Shown: positions 45,250 to 56,797, numbered from the stretch's first letter. The stretch is DNA of 64,000 bases from Hippopus hippopus (GCA_946811185.2 OX328102.1:13641194-13705193); one strand, 5' to 3'. Notes: generated by a model not told the origin, from the letters alone. A program made the numbers and translations.

Positions 45250-47205
45250 ATCTTGTATGCAGTGTTTTCTCTAGCTTTTGACTAAAGCGGGCCCAAAATA
45301 TACGGTCCAACGAATCACCAAAATACCACCGAATCACCGAAATACCCCTATTTTTTACTGTTGGGTTCAAATAACTGACAAAAGTATGCAGGATTTCTTT
45401 CTTTCTTTTTTTTTTTAGAAAACATACTTAATCAAAGTGTTAATCATTATTGAGAAGAATGATGCTGTTAATATACACTGATCATTGATTTACGTAGAGA
45501 ATAATCACTGAAACACTCGCGTGCCTGACCTGTTACACACCGCAATACCCGATCTTGATTATGAGTCGCCCTGCCGCTTTTTTCACTCGCCCTGTTTTTT
45601 TCCTGAAATATTCGTCTAACAGAATTGAAAGTCAAATAATTTATTATACAGTCAAACTTCGGAAGCTCGAACACCCCTGGGCCTAGGTAATTTGTTCGAA
45701 ATATCGGTAGTTCGACGTATCCATATTTCAAGGTACGAAGTGGTCAGTGAACGAGTTACATGTATTCTTATTGCATATTTATGACTTTTGTATTTGGAAA
45801 TATCACACAGAACACACCACATACCTTTGTCATTTTACAGGAATTGGCTGTCAAATTAGTGAAAATATCTTGTTTTCGGCCGAAATCGATACGCTCTGTT
45901 AATGTTTTTCATTTTTTGAGAGTATCCATTTCGGCCGAAAGCAAGCTATTTTCACCAGTTAAACGGCCGATTCCTGGGGTCATTTTCTTTGCACATATCT
46001 AAAAGTCATTTTATCAGAAAAGAAAGGACATTTGCAGATATCGAGAGCGAAACATCACCTTGTTTATGTTCTAATTATAACTTCTATCAACGCTACATGT
46101 GCGGATTAAGATCACAGTTGCGGTTAATGAAACCTACTGTGTTGAAAAGCAATACTCTTCATGAAAACATAGTGTCACAAAAATGACTTGACCACTAATT
46201 TAGGTCAACCACCTCGAAAAACAAAAAAATAAAAGCAAATCAATTATTCAATCACGGCTAAACAATTTGTAATTGACACTTTGATCAAGTGTGTGTATAT
46301 TTTACAGTAAGTGTTAAAAACATGCACCTTATCCAATATTTGACAGACGATTACCAGCGTATCCAATTAACAATGTAGGTGTGAAACCCAACGTCTGATT
46401 GTTGACTAACCCTTTGTTCGACTTCTGAAAGGTAAAATACACAGGAAAATGAACGACGGGACCATGATACGTGTTCGAAAGTTCCAATTAAGGGTTGTGC
46501 GAGTTTTCCGAGGTAGAACAATATGAATTATATAGAGATTTTGCCGGGACCGATATCGTTGTTCGAGCTTTCTTTGGTATTCGAAATTTCCCATATTCGA
46601 GCCACCGAAGTTTGACTGTACTTTCATGTAAATTTGATCTAAAATAAAAGTCAAGAAATGAAGTCTGATTTTTAGCTTTTTATTCAACTGCCTATTCATT
46701 AACATCAGGCAAGGATAGGAAATCATTTTCTGACGGTAAAGAAAACAAACAGATGGTGTTCCCTACATTGCTACTAAAAATAGGTTATCTGCACCGTCAA
46801 ATTTTCTGATCAAATGGCTTACCGTTCGAGCACAAAATCAACCTAATTTGTTTACGTTATCATGTATCTTACATAACCGTCTTTGTAATGCATCTGTAGT
46901 GATTCAATCAATTTAATGAAAAATAGATCATGTCACTCCTTCAGTATATTTTTAGAAAACCACTGAACCAGTTTGAAATTCCCTCGGCTATTCCCGTAAG
47001 AAAAGAAATAAATACTAAAGTGTAGACAGCCGGATTTACTCCAAGTCGTCCCGAGGTCGATGCTAAATACCCAGTATATAATGCAGAATCAAAGTGTGGC
47101 TTTTAGAATATTATGTGCGGCGATTAAATCTCGTACGTGATACCTGATTGGTTCGCTGTAGAGATTTGATGCAGATTGGGTGTGGCGAAATTGACCTTGT
47201 ATTAT
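45250..47205. repeat. Duplicated block, copy 1
   Basis: Ordered matches with 59290-62110: CCGAATCACCGAAATACCCC (45338 / 59350), TATACACTGATCATTGATTT (45472), CCTCGGCTATTCCCGTAA (46982 / 60660), and CAGAATCAAAGTGTGGCTTT (47083 / 62044). Different insertions sit in each copy (pogo-like here, mariner there). Confidence 0.65.
45649..46618. mobile_element. pogo/Tigger-like non-autonomous element
   Basis: Ends CAGTCAAACTTCGGAAGCTC at 45649 and CCACCGAAGTTTGACTG ending 46618, flanked by TA on both sides (45647-45648, 46619-46620). CAGT-type inverted ends with TA duplication are typical of pogo/Tigger. Interior open frames on both strands (45468-46726) are short and not transposase-like. Confidence 0.72.
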
Positions 47206-48160
47206 GTGTATGCATGTAATGGTTTGTAACTAGACAAATCTTCAAATAACAGATGTAAACTTCCGTCTGATTAGCAGTTCTGCAACTGAAATTTTGCTGA
47301 ATTTTACGGACTTTTAGTGCATGTAGTATGTCAGAAAATGCACTCGCCCGGTTGGGCGAGTCAGGTATTTCTTGTACTTGCCCAAAGTCAAAGATCACTT
47401 GCCAATGCAAGCAGGCGAGTGGAATTTTACATCCCTGATATTTGAAACCGTATTCCACTGAGTGTAGATACAGATTTTTTTTCTGTCGTGTGTGATTTTA
47501 TCCGCGTGTGACGCATGTATTTAACCAGGAAAACTTACAGGTATATAATAAATGATGTTATTCTGGATATTGAAAAATCTTCCCACATGCATGCAAAAAG
47601 CCATGCCCATTGTATCTGGTTTCCATTCATACAACCAATCTCGAAATTTCTGCCCCCAAGAATCCTTCTCATACAGCCATTCCCATCAACATTTGTTCTT
47701 CCCATCTTTCTCAAACAGTTTAATGTCACACTTAAGCTCTAAAAACTTATCCCTATTTTTAACAGAAATGCCGATTAAGTAGACTAAACTGGAAGCCCGT
47801 TATCAATTCCGACATGTAGAGAACTACTGTACGTGTAAAAAAAAACTATATTCTTATCAAGACTACACAATGGGTACCAGTTTATACACAGATGGAATAA
47901 ACTTGCAGCCTCTTATCAATCTTCCTATCAACTATTGGATGGTTAGGAATGAGAATTCCATGACAGATAATTCTGTTACAGGTTTAGTGGCCTCACATGA
48001 CGTCTAAACCCCCTTGCTTTAGTTTCTTATTGGATTTACATTTTTCATGTTTGGGAAGATGGAAAATCTGGAATACCGATACATTCCGGAACTTTCACTC
48101 ATGCAGATATGCTTATACATGTTGGACAGATGAGCTGAAAGGTACACTTTTAACACTTAC
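47205..48160. other. Intron 1-2, next to exon 1
   Basis: A hAT-like fragment at 47340-47440 (CACTCGCCCGGTTGGGCGAG, TGGAATTTTACATCCCTG). Otherwise nothing recognised; the open frames at 47515-47782 have no support. Confidence 0.45.
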
Positions 48161-48262
48161 TCAGATCCCCCAAGAAGCGTGGAATATGCTGTTACGAAAC
48201 AGCTTTCTCCAAGCCTGTGCATTTGTCCACTCATCCTGGGCTTACCTCTACATCACCAATAC
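48161..48262 (-). CDS. KMT2E: KMT2E-like exon 1 of the coding sequence (5' UTR 48262-48235, ATG at 48234)
   Basis: The acceptor is a long T-run ending ACAG at 48263 and the donor is GTAAGT at 48160. The first 28 bases are 5' UTR. In the coding frame a TGA lies 18 bases upstream of the ATG, within the same exon, which fixes the start. The exon encodes 24 residues plus two bases (GA), completed by G from exon 2 to give Glu25. The junction reads GSE-YDPSEDVSS, which resembles the AAGSEPESVEAS stretch near the start of human KMT2E. Because the exon opens with an acceptor, at least one non-coding exon lies at higher coordinates. The rest of the N-terminus is only weakly similar, so this exon rests on splice sites, phase and the GSE junction. 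Confidence 0.8.
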
Positions 48263-48375
48263 CTGTAAAAAAAAAAAAGAAGTCTTAAAGTGTTTTGAAT
48301 AGGTAAAAGTGTATTCTACTAATTATGTAGTTTACAAAATGATATTTCATTATGTGTGCATTTGGACCTCAATCT

Positions 48376-48648
48376 TTAACTCTTTCCGAAATGACAAAAC
48401 TGTAGACTAGTCCAAGTTGAAAGCATTTTCGTCACGGCATATTACTCGCGCTTTCAACAACCCTGTTTGGCAAACAATGCCATATAGATCTACAATTTCC
48501 ACTAAAATTTAAATGGCGGAAATGTTCTTACAGGGTAACTTCGTATTATGACCTACACTTTAAGAAACTTTAGTTGCATTTACCTTGTCCTGTACACATG
48601 CTTCCATTTGGGCGAGTCAAAAATTTTGTCGTGTGGGAAAGGGTTTAA
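48376..48648. mobile_element. piggyBac-type MITE with a different centre
   Basis: TTAA at 48376-48379 and 48645-48648; ends CTCTTTCCGAAATGAC / GTCGTGTGGGAAAGGG. The usual GAGAAAATGCTGG hairpin is absent. It lies 114 bp upstream of exon 1. Confidence 0.65.
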
Positions 48649-49272
48649 GGTGTTAATCCACTTTTCTTGTGTAAAATGACAGGTTTTAAAGTCACCTGCA
48701 ACCCTAATTCACAAATTCATGTCAAATCACACGGTAACAGATCTCCAAAGATCAAATGACATGGAAAAAAGATCTTTTAAAACAAGAGGGCCATCATGGC
48801 CCTGGATCGCTCACCTGAGTCAATAGGCAAAATTTCACTCCACGTGCAAAATTCAATTTCTGACCAATTGCCAGGTCAATTGAGCTTAAAATGTGGCATC
48901 TAGAGCATCCACAAGAAATTTCTGTAAGTTGACCTAGTGACCTACTTTATCACTATACGTGACCAAATTTAGAACTCATCAAAACATTTATCAAGACAAA
49001 CATTCTGAACAGTTTTCAAGTTAATTGAGAAATAAATGTGGCCTCTATAGTGCTCTATAGGTATTTCTTTAATTTGACCTAGTGACCTAGTTTATGATCC
49101 CAGGTGACCCAGTTTCAAACTCATCCAATAGTTCATAAAAACAAACATTCTGACCAATTTTCAAGTCAATTGAGCAAGAAATGTGGCCTCTAGAATGCCC
49201 TTAAGTGATTCTTTAATTTGACCTAGTGACCTAGATTATGACCACAGGTGACCCAATTTTGAACTCATCTTA

Positions 49273-49709
49273 CGAGGATAGTTCAGAAAGTTCTCGGCCT
49301 CATCCAGAAATATGGTGAGAATCTGGTTTTGTTTCACATAATGGCAAAGCAGAACACCATATATAAGTGTACCTAAAATTTCAGACTTCTAGTGTCTTTT
49401 GTATGCAGATGACACACTTTGCATTTCACTCAGTAAGAAAGTTGCGTGCTGGAGTTTTGTTGCTCCAGGACAATGAAATCCCACTTGCTGGGCCGCCGTT
49501 TTGAGAGTGACAATGACGTCATATGTGCTGCTGAAGGGTATCTTGGGGCTCAGACTGCAGACTTCTTCCGAGAAGGGATCGCAAAGCTTGAACATCGGTG
49601 GTCAAAGTGCATTGAAGTTCAGGGGGACTAAGTTGAAAAATAATATAGAAACGATCTGTCTTTGAGGATGTTTTCTTGTTGAGGCCGAGAACTTTTCGAA
49701 CTACCCTCG
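49273..49709 (+). mobile_element. mariner-type internally deleted element
   Basis: Ends CGAGGATAGTTCAGAAAGTT and (rc of the right end) CGAGGGTAGTTCGAAAAGTT, flanked by TA at 49271-49272 and 49710-49711. Inside, on the plus strand (about 49480-49631), is a remnant of a mariner transposase C-terminus: GRRFESDNDV, FFREGIAKLEHRWSKCIE. The family's catalytic core is gone. It sits inside the family A element. Confidence 0.82.
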
Positions 49710-49905
49710 TAGATTTCATCAAGAGAAACATTTTAGCCAATTTTGAAATCAATTGAGCAAGAAATGTGGCCTCTAGAGTGCCCTAAAGGTATTTCTTTAA
49801 TTTGACCTAGTGACCTAGTTTATGTGTCCACTTGACCCAAATTCAGACTCATGTGAGATTTAATCAAGACAAACATTCTGACCAATTTTCAAGTCAATTG
49901 AGCAA

Positions 49906-50335
49906 AAAATTGCAACCAAAGTTTTGAATTTATATGAAATAAGAAGCTATCAGGTGACGCTACCCATCAGATTTCAGTCCTATTGAAGCCAATTTTTCAT
50001 AATCAAAGCAATTATTTTCAATTCCAATTCATGCCATTCTTTCATTTTTGTGCACCTCTAGTCAAACAAATTTACAATTTGTGAATTGAAGAAAAAAACT
50101 TTTTTTTCAAAATCTGCTGAAGACTATCTTTAATGCTACATTGCAAGTGATAAAGCTTTAGGCCTCATGGTTTGTCACAACAAGATCTTCACATATTTCC
50201 CTGTTTATTTGTTTATTCTTCTCTCTTTTTTTTTCCTTTTTGTAAAATGGTTTCAGCCTGTTTGACTTATGATTTATGACGAGAAGATTTTTAAGGAAAT
50301 TGTGAACAGGCAGCTTTGGTATAGGCTCAAGACAG
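49906..50335. repeat. Second copy of the 19690-20100 repeat
   Basis: TTGCAACCAAAGTTTTGAAT through AAATTGTGAACAGGCAGCTT, with only scattered changes from 19690-20100, same orientation, 30 kb apart. Confidence 0.85.
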
Positions 50336-51686
50336 TGATGCTATATACCACATACAAATAATAGTGTATCAAAGCCAGAAGCCATTCCTTTTTGATAAGG
50401 CATACCCCGGGGAGGGGAGGAAAGCCATAATGTGACCCCAATAAGAATTACTCTAACAACTTTTGGCAGACGGTCACCAGAACTTTGCTACAAACAAAAC
50501 ATGAAAGTTTTAGTCTCTCACTTGTCACATGTAATTTTCTTCCTTTCAATGTTAAATAGGGTGCGCCCGGGCAGAGCCCAAACTCCACCCAAGGGGTCAA
50601 TTTTTAAAGTTTTGGTAGAAAGTCTCAAGATGTTACATACAAATTAAGAATACTCAAGCCCTTATGATTTGTCAGAACGAGAGTTTTAAAAGATTTCCTT
50701 CTTTGTTTCTATGTAAAATTGGGTGCACCCGAGCAGAGCCCAAATATGACCCCAAAGAGATAATTTTAACAATTTTTATAAAGAGTCACCAGAAGATGCT
50801 ACATGCAAAATATGAATGCTTTAGCCCTTATGGTTTGTCACAAGAAGATTTTAAAAGATTTCCTTCTTTAATTCTATGTAAAATAGTGTGCGCCCGGGCA
50901 GAGCCCAAATATGACCCCAAGGGGATAATTTTAACAATTTTTATAAAGGGTCACTAGATGATGCTACATGCAAAATATGAATGCTCTAGCCCTTATGGTT
51001 TGTCACAAGAAGATTCTAAAAGATTTCCTTCTTTGTTTCCATGTAAAATAGGGTGCGCCCTGGCAGAGCCCAAATATGACCACAGAAATATAATTTTCAC
51101 GATTTTGGTAGAGGATCATCAGATAATGCTACAAACCAAATATGAATGCTCTAGCCATTATGGTTTGTCATCAGAAGATTTTTTAAAGATTTCCTTCTTT
51201 GTTATTATGTAAAATAGGGTGCGCCCGGGCAAAGCCCAAATATGACCCTAGGGGAATAATTTTAACAATTTTGGTAAAGGGTCACCCAATGATGCTTCAC
51301 ACAAAATATGAATGCTCTCGGCCTTATGGTTTGTCACAAGAAGATTTTTAAAGATTTTTTCCATTTTCAGCCATTTTGTTGCCATGGCAACCAGAGTTTT
51401 TGATGGAATTAAATTCTTTTAACAATTTTTGTAGAGCTTCATCCAAGGAACATTCCTGCCAAGTTTTATCAAGATTGGCCATCTGGTTTTGGAGGAGAAG
51501 ATTTTTAAAGAAATTGTTAACGGATGGACGGACAGATGGACGGACGACGGACGATGACCGATCACAATAGCTCACCCAGAGCACTTCGTGCTCAGGTGAG
51601 CTAAAAATGCGAAAAACCCATGACATAACAAAAGTCAGTTTGACATGTCCGATCAGAGGCACTTTAAACTGTCTTTTCATCTTATA

Positions 51687-51858
51687 ACTAGAGCTGTCAC
51701 TGAATGTGACTTAATACCCCCACCAGCGCTTTGACAGAAACAGGCAATTATTTGTACACACATGGACACACGGACGAACGAACGGACGGACAAACAGACA
51801 GACCAGCTGATTCCAGTATACTCCTGAAAACATTCGTTTTGCGGGGGTATAATAATAA
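51687..51858. mobile_element. Family H element (short)
   Basis: Start AGAGCTGTCACTGAATGTGA then TAATACCCCCACC; end TTCGTTTTGCGGGGGTATAA then TAATAAA after an ACGG-type tract (51776-51800). A minimal 170-bp member with both termini and almost no core. Confidence 0.68.
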
Positions 51859-52074
51859 ATTTAAATGGTGAATTTACACAAATCTCTGTATAAAACAGTA
51901 AGTGGAAGCTAAAATCTCTTTTTAATAATTAGGAAAAAAACTTTGGTTGTTTTGTGAAACGAACATAATTATATTAATAACAACCTATAAGTTACTGTTA
52001 GAAGGGTGAAAGGGGAAAGAGGAGGCTGGGTGTGAGTCCTTCTTACTGTACAGTGTTAGCACTGAAACAACTGT

Positions 52075-52200
52075 TAACTATTTACCAAACGACAAAAAAA
52101 TTTGACTTGTCCAAATTGAAAGTATTTGCAGACAACAATTTAGATATGGCTCAAATCAGGGCTTTATCCAAGCATTCTGGGAAAAGGCCCCTGGCCAAAT
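52075..52200. repeat. piggyBac-type MITE, left half
   Basis: ATTTACCAAACGACAAAAAA, CCAAATTGAAAGTATTTGCA and ATGGCTCAAATCAGG, then loss of the hairpin. Confidence 0.55.
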
Positions 52201-52391
52201 TGGGAAAAAAAATCGACAAATGTCAAAATTGGGAAAATAATATTGACAAAACATATACAGTTTGGAACACATTTAACCTTACAATATAAACTTAATAAGG
52301 CAATTAATGTACTACTGACACAATGCTGCTTTTTTTCTTTTTCAAACTTATTTCTTTTTGGAATTATGTGCTGTCTTTTGTCTTTTATATA

Positions 52392-53124
52392 CTCAACAAA
52401 AAAAGTTAAGGAAATTGTGTTTGAGGTGCTATGACATTCTGAGAATTCTGAATTTCACAGTATTGTAAAGCATCCATTTTTCTTCAAAAGGATGCTTTAT
52501 TTGAGTTTATGGCACCAATAGTGGCTGAAATAATCATTGTCAAAGTTGACTGGTCTTAAAGTCATTTTTCGCAGAATTGCAACATTGATTGGTTTGAGTA
52601 AAGAGTGTCACTGTAGAGTCTCATGCAAAAAGCTTTTTTGAAATTAGCCCTCAGGCTGTTTACTTAATTTCAGATAATTTGAGCAATACTTTCCATACTG
52701 AGTCGACATTTCAATTTTAAAATCGACGCCAGCGCAAGCCCTTATTTGCCGCTGAAGCGGGGACAAACTTCCATCTTCCATACATGACATTTGAGGCTAT
52801 CATGCGAAGGGACTTACTTAGATTTCATGTAACATTCAAAGGAATTGAATTTTAAGTCATAAAAACTTGCAGCGTATTCATGACTGTGTTTTGCATAAAA
52901 ACAGGGAATACTCTGTAGACACTTATTTTGCGAAAAATGACTCTGACCTCTGGGTTACTTGACACAGTGCCACAACAAGGATATTAGTGCTATAAAGCTA
53001 AAGGAAACATTTTTTTCAAGCAATTAAATGAATCTAATAAAATAAATAGAAATTGAATAATTGTTTGCTTTGATATTCTTTTGTTCCATGGTTTTCTGAG
53101 ATTTCCTTAACTTTTTTTGTTGAG
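52392..53124. mobile_element. TIR element with CTCAACAAAAAAAGTTAAGG ends, TA flanks
   Basis: Left CTCAACAAAAAAAGTTAAGG and right CCTTAACTTTTTTTGTTGAG, flanked by TA (52390-52391, 53125-53126). Inner subterminal inverted text GTCATTTTTCGCAGAA / TTTTGCGAAAAATGAC. Probably Tc1/mariner-type by TA; no transposase. Confidence 0.7.
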
Positions 53125-53129
53125 TATAC

Positions 53130-54655
53130 TAGTTCCAGTGCTGTTAACTTTAAGACCCCCCCCCCCCTCCTCCTATTTTAAGTAGGGTTTTTAAATTCTC
53201 TGATAAAAATATCCATTTTTCTGGTAAATGAACACAGGAATTATTTCCTGTTTTATTTTATATCTGGTATGTATGCAAGTCAATTGACAAAAAGTCATTT
53301 ATATCAAGGCTAAATAAGACAGATTGAAGAGCCTTTAATCGGTTGAGGTCTTCTGACATTCGTTTTGTCATGAGTTTTCGTGTTTTTTTTCCCATGACGA
53401 TTAATATTTGAAAACGATTTTTGTTGTGTGTTTTGACATTATACAGAAAGATTGTTAAATCGTCATTTTCTGTGGTAGACCTAATCCAGTATTGAAAATA
53501 ACCCTGTTAAAAATTAATTGTGGAGAGGAAACTTCACACTAGATTTTTGTGTCATACAAGTTCGCGGTCCTACTAAATACCATGAGTTCGGGTGTAAGTG
53601 TCGATAGCCCCACAGCAATACTGACACCAGTTCTTTAATTATTATCTTGATTTTTATGACCCATTACTGATGACTTTAAACGTCTGAGTATAAATTTGCT
53701 TGGTTTTTGATAGAGTATCCATTTCGGCAGATGACAAGGTATGTTCACCAATTATACAGCCGACTCTTGTGCTAAGACAAAGACAAAGCACAACCGCTCG
53801 AAATTTGAGAGAAAAAAACTCATTGTCTAGAATAGGCCGGGTATTTTTCAAAACTTGGTCCTGGTTCAGGACAATCAATTTAGGAGCTGGGGTTCTTTAT
53901 CCTTGCCTCTCGAAACTTCGCTTCACTGCAAAAGGCAGTGAGGCAGTTGCCTAGAAGTGAACAGTTGCCTGTATTTTTTTTTTAACATGTAAACCAAACA
54001 TACAGTGGAAAAAGTGTGCCCATCTAAAATTTGAAAACTTAGAACGCTTTACAGCCAGATAATCGAGTCGATGCATAAATCGATTGAAAATATACGGACG
54101 CAGTCTATAGTTCATTTGCCCCCAAATTGTTTCGCACCTAAAATATGACGATTGTCAATTTCCTGCTTGAACTGTGGTTAATGCCGGCAGTCGATGAATT
54201 TTAGCAAGTTATTTAGTTAAAAAACTAGTCAAAACACAAAAATTTGTGCGTCAGAGAAAACCCTGGCTGATACATCAGACGATTTTCTTTTTCTAGCGTC
54301 CAACTGGGACTTTTTTTTTTATGAAATTGGGAAAAAACACCTTTTTTGATTGGGAATTTGGCCCTGCAGGAAAGAAAGAAAATCCCCTGCAAATGATGGA
54401 ATTTGTCTTTGATAGGGTAGAAAACATTGTGGAACAAGCATTCTGACAGTATTGCATAGCAATACCCAGTCCTCTACCGGCCGTATATATCGCTAGCACA
54501 TATAGTTAGTGAAACTCTGTAGAGGAGAAAAAACGTATTTGACCCCCTTTCAGAATTAAAAGCATCGTGTCTGTCTTTGTATGCAATGCTTTAATGAAAG
54601 CCAGATATATAAACATTTTTCCTTGTTAATGTAAGTTCACTGAAGACGTTTTACT
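53130..54655. other. Upstream region, mostly unassigned
   Basis: A C-run near 53158-53167; a stretch at 53700-53960 shares CCATTTCGGC and TTCACCA text with the interior of the pogo-like element at 45900-45970; 54385-54435 holds a scrap of the piggyBac-type MITE (TTTGATAGGGTAGAAAACAT). No exon recognised. Confidence 0.45.
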
Positions 54656-54658
54656 AAG

Positions 54659-54691
<33 letters not shown>

Positions 54692-54985
54692 TAAAAGCAA
54701 ATTTTCGGAAATAATGACCTTTACCTTGTGAGATGACCTTATCATCAGCAGGTGTGTACCAATGAGAGGTACCAGCTTACCAAGTATAAGTGTTATAACT
54801 AAAGTACTTTGAATCTACAGAGAAATGACTATGAAAAGTTTTGAAGATAAGTTTTCATGATAAGGGTTAAAAATTTTTACCTTGACCTTGGACAAATAAC
54901 CCACAGAACATCGGTATCAATGACAGGTACCTACATACCAAACATGAGCATTGTAAGTGAAAGGATTTTGAAGATATATGGAAAT
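54656..54985. repeat. Family E-type 5' part
   Basis: ACAAGATGTGTTTGTGAAAC then ACAAATGCCCCCGTAAAAGC: the same layout as the 25263 start. No matching 3' GGGGGCATAATAA hairpin follows. Confidence 0.55.
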
Positions 54986-55056
54986 CAGTGTTCCCACTGA
55001 AATTTTTATTTGGCGGTTTTGTACCCCCTGCAATTGAAAAATGGGGGTATAAAAAA

Positions 55057-56797
55057 ACAAGAGGACCATGATGGTCCTAAATCGCTCACCTGAAATGCAA
55101 CTCAGCTGTCATTGTTATGGCCACTTGCCTCTTTGCTGGAATGTTTTAGTTTTGAAAAAGATTCATCCATATGACAATACCAACAATCAGAGCAGGTAAG
55201 AAAATGATAGAGCTGAAATTATAGGCCCTAGAGTGTAAACAATGGAATTGTCATCAAGATCCCCTATTTTGATGCCTTTAGCTTGTCCCCATTTTGATCA
55301 GATTTGTCCTTAGGTCATTATGAACATCCAGGGAAATTTTGAGTATGACTGAGCCAGAATTGTGGTTGCTGAGCGTGTTCATGTTCATGCTCACAACCTT
55401 ACAAACATTCTGGGCGATGGATCAAGATTATGCTGGAATTCCGATAGCTATATAATAAAAATTGGAATTTTGGCGACGCATATTCAAGGATACATAAAAG
55501 CTAACCATGAGTATGTTATGCTCAGGTGAGCTGATAATGGGTTTTCAGACAGAATCACATGCCAAATGTATGTTGTGGGCCATGCAATATGGAAAAGGAG
55601 GATTCCAAGAATACACTCTTTACATATTTGATCCCACATTGTGACTACAAAGGACTTTTTGTGATTCCAAGGAAGAAATGTGGTAAATGCTATTAGCAAA
55701 CAAGAGCCGTCAAGTGGTTGTTGAGAAATCGCTTTGGACAGACGGACAGACAGACGAAGTGGCGACTATATGCTCGCCCTTATGGGAGCGTAACTCTCCA
55801 CCAGTCCATGCTGAATATGAAAGCTCTAGGGTTAATGTTTGGATGAAAGAAGATTTTAAAAGATCTTTTATTTGGATGTGGAAACTGGGATCCAACAACA
55901 AAGCACTTATTTTTTTTCCTGAGGTCACAATTCGATGTACTTTGGTAGAGTGCTACTGTTGCCAATTAAGTTGTAGGCTTTGTGCTTGGGTTGATTTTTT
56001 TTTTTCAGCAGTTGACATGGAAACCAGAGTTGTTCATGAATTCCAATTTGTCAAAGGGCAATACAGTTGATCTTGCTTAGCTAAGCGACTACGTTTATTA
56101 AGCCAACACTTTTATTAAGCGATAGGAATTCCAATGTCTCTGTTGAAATATATAAGACTAGCTGGAATTGAATGCCCCATGGATTAAAGCCTTTATGCTG
56201 AGCTAAATCCTATGTTGTTAGTACTTATTACAATTGTCTTGTGAAACCCGAGAACCCACAACATAGGGCCAATTTTTAACACCAGGGCCATAATTTGAAG
56301 TATTTTGGTAGAGGGTCACTAGATGATGCTACATGCCATATATGAAAGCTCTAGCCCTTACGGTTTGGGACAAGAAGATTTTTAAAGATTTGCTTCTTTA
56401 TCTCTATGTGAAATCCGAGAACCCACAACATAGGGCCAATTTCCATACTAGGGCTATAATTTGTAGTATTTTGGTAGAGGGCCACTAGATGATGCTACAT
56501 GCCATATATGACAGCTCTAGCCCTTACAGTTTGTGACAAGAAGATTTTTAAAGTTTTTTCTTTCGGTTGCCATGTCAACTAGTGTTCTTCATGGAATTCA
56601 AATCTTTGAAGTATTCTGAAAGTGCATCACCTAAGGATCATTTCTGTGAAGTTTCATTGAAATCTGATTGGCGGTTTCAGAGGAGAAGATTTTTTAGTAA
56701 TTGTTTACAGACGGAGAGACAGACGGACGACGGACGACGGACATTGACCGATCACAATAGCTCATCCTGAGCACTATGTGCTCAGGTGAGCTAAAAA
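55057..56797. mobile_element. Family A element inserted in the CAGTGTTCCC repeat
   Basis: Start ACAAGAGGACCATGATGGTC then CGCTCACCTGAA; end CCTGAGCACTATGTGCTCAG then GTGAGCTAAAAA after an ACGG-type tract (56711-56740). An internal 3'-like end (ATGTTATGCTCAGGTGAGCT) lies at 55513-55532, so this may be two elements. Two core units near 56240 and 56408. A family-like start (ACAAGAGCCGTCAAGTGG) at 55700. Confidence 0.72.

Larger units (their letters stand above)
370..48262 (-). other. KMT2E: KMT2E/SETD5-family chromatin regulator gene, 13 exons seen, 3' end outside window
   Basis: Gene-level span. Thirteen minus-strand exons with AG acceptors and GT donors join in one frame and give 632 codons from ATG at 48234 to the last in-window exon at 370, with no stop. 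Domain order is a short acidic N-terminus, a proline-rich stretch, a PHD finger, lysine-rich linkers, a W-x-x-x-Y-E helix segment, SET, then a cysteine-bearing post-SET tail. This order and the local motifs match vertebrate KMT2E and SETD5 and fly upSET. The complete PHD finger is closer to KMT2E; SETD5 has a degenerate one. In the family, the PHD finger of KMT2E binds H3K4me2/3 and the proteins work with HDAC co-repressor complexes rather than as strong methyltransferases. Exons total 1.9 kb in about 48 kb, and the introns are filled with transposable elements. The 5' UTR exon(s), promoter and C-terminal exons are not seen. Confidence 0.93.
48781..51607. mobile_element. Family A element inserted into repeat F, with nested mariner remnant
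   Basis: Start AACAAGAGGGCCATCATGGC then CGCTCACCTGAG; end CAGAGCACTTCGTGCTCAGG then TGAGCTAAAAA after an ACGG-type tract (51521-51556). Left flank ATGGAAAAAAGATCTTTTAA and right flank TGCGAAAAACCCATGACAT are adjoining parts of repeat F. A ~165-bp core with GTGCGCCCGGGCAGAGCCCA (five copies, 50559-51260) and a perfect GTTGCCATGGCAAC at 51378-51391. Confidence 0.82.

Noticed and set aside
47997..48302. 101-codon plus-strand open frame
   Set aside because: Antisense to exon 1; the minus-strand reading has splice sites, an upstream stop and phase agreement.
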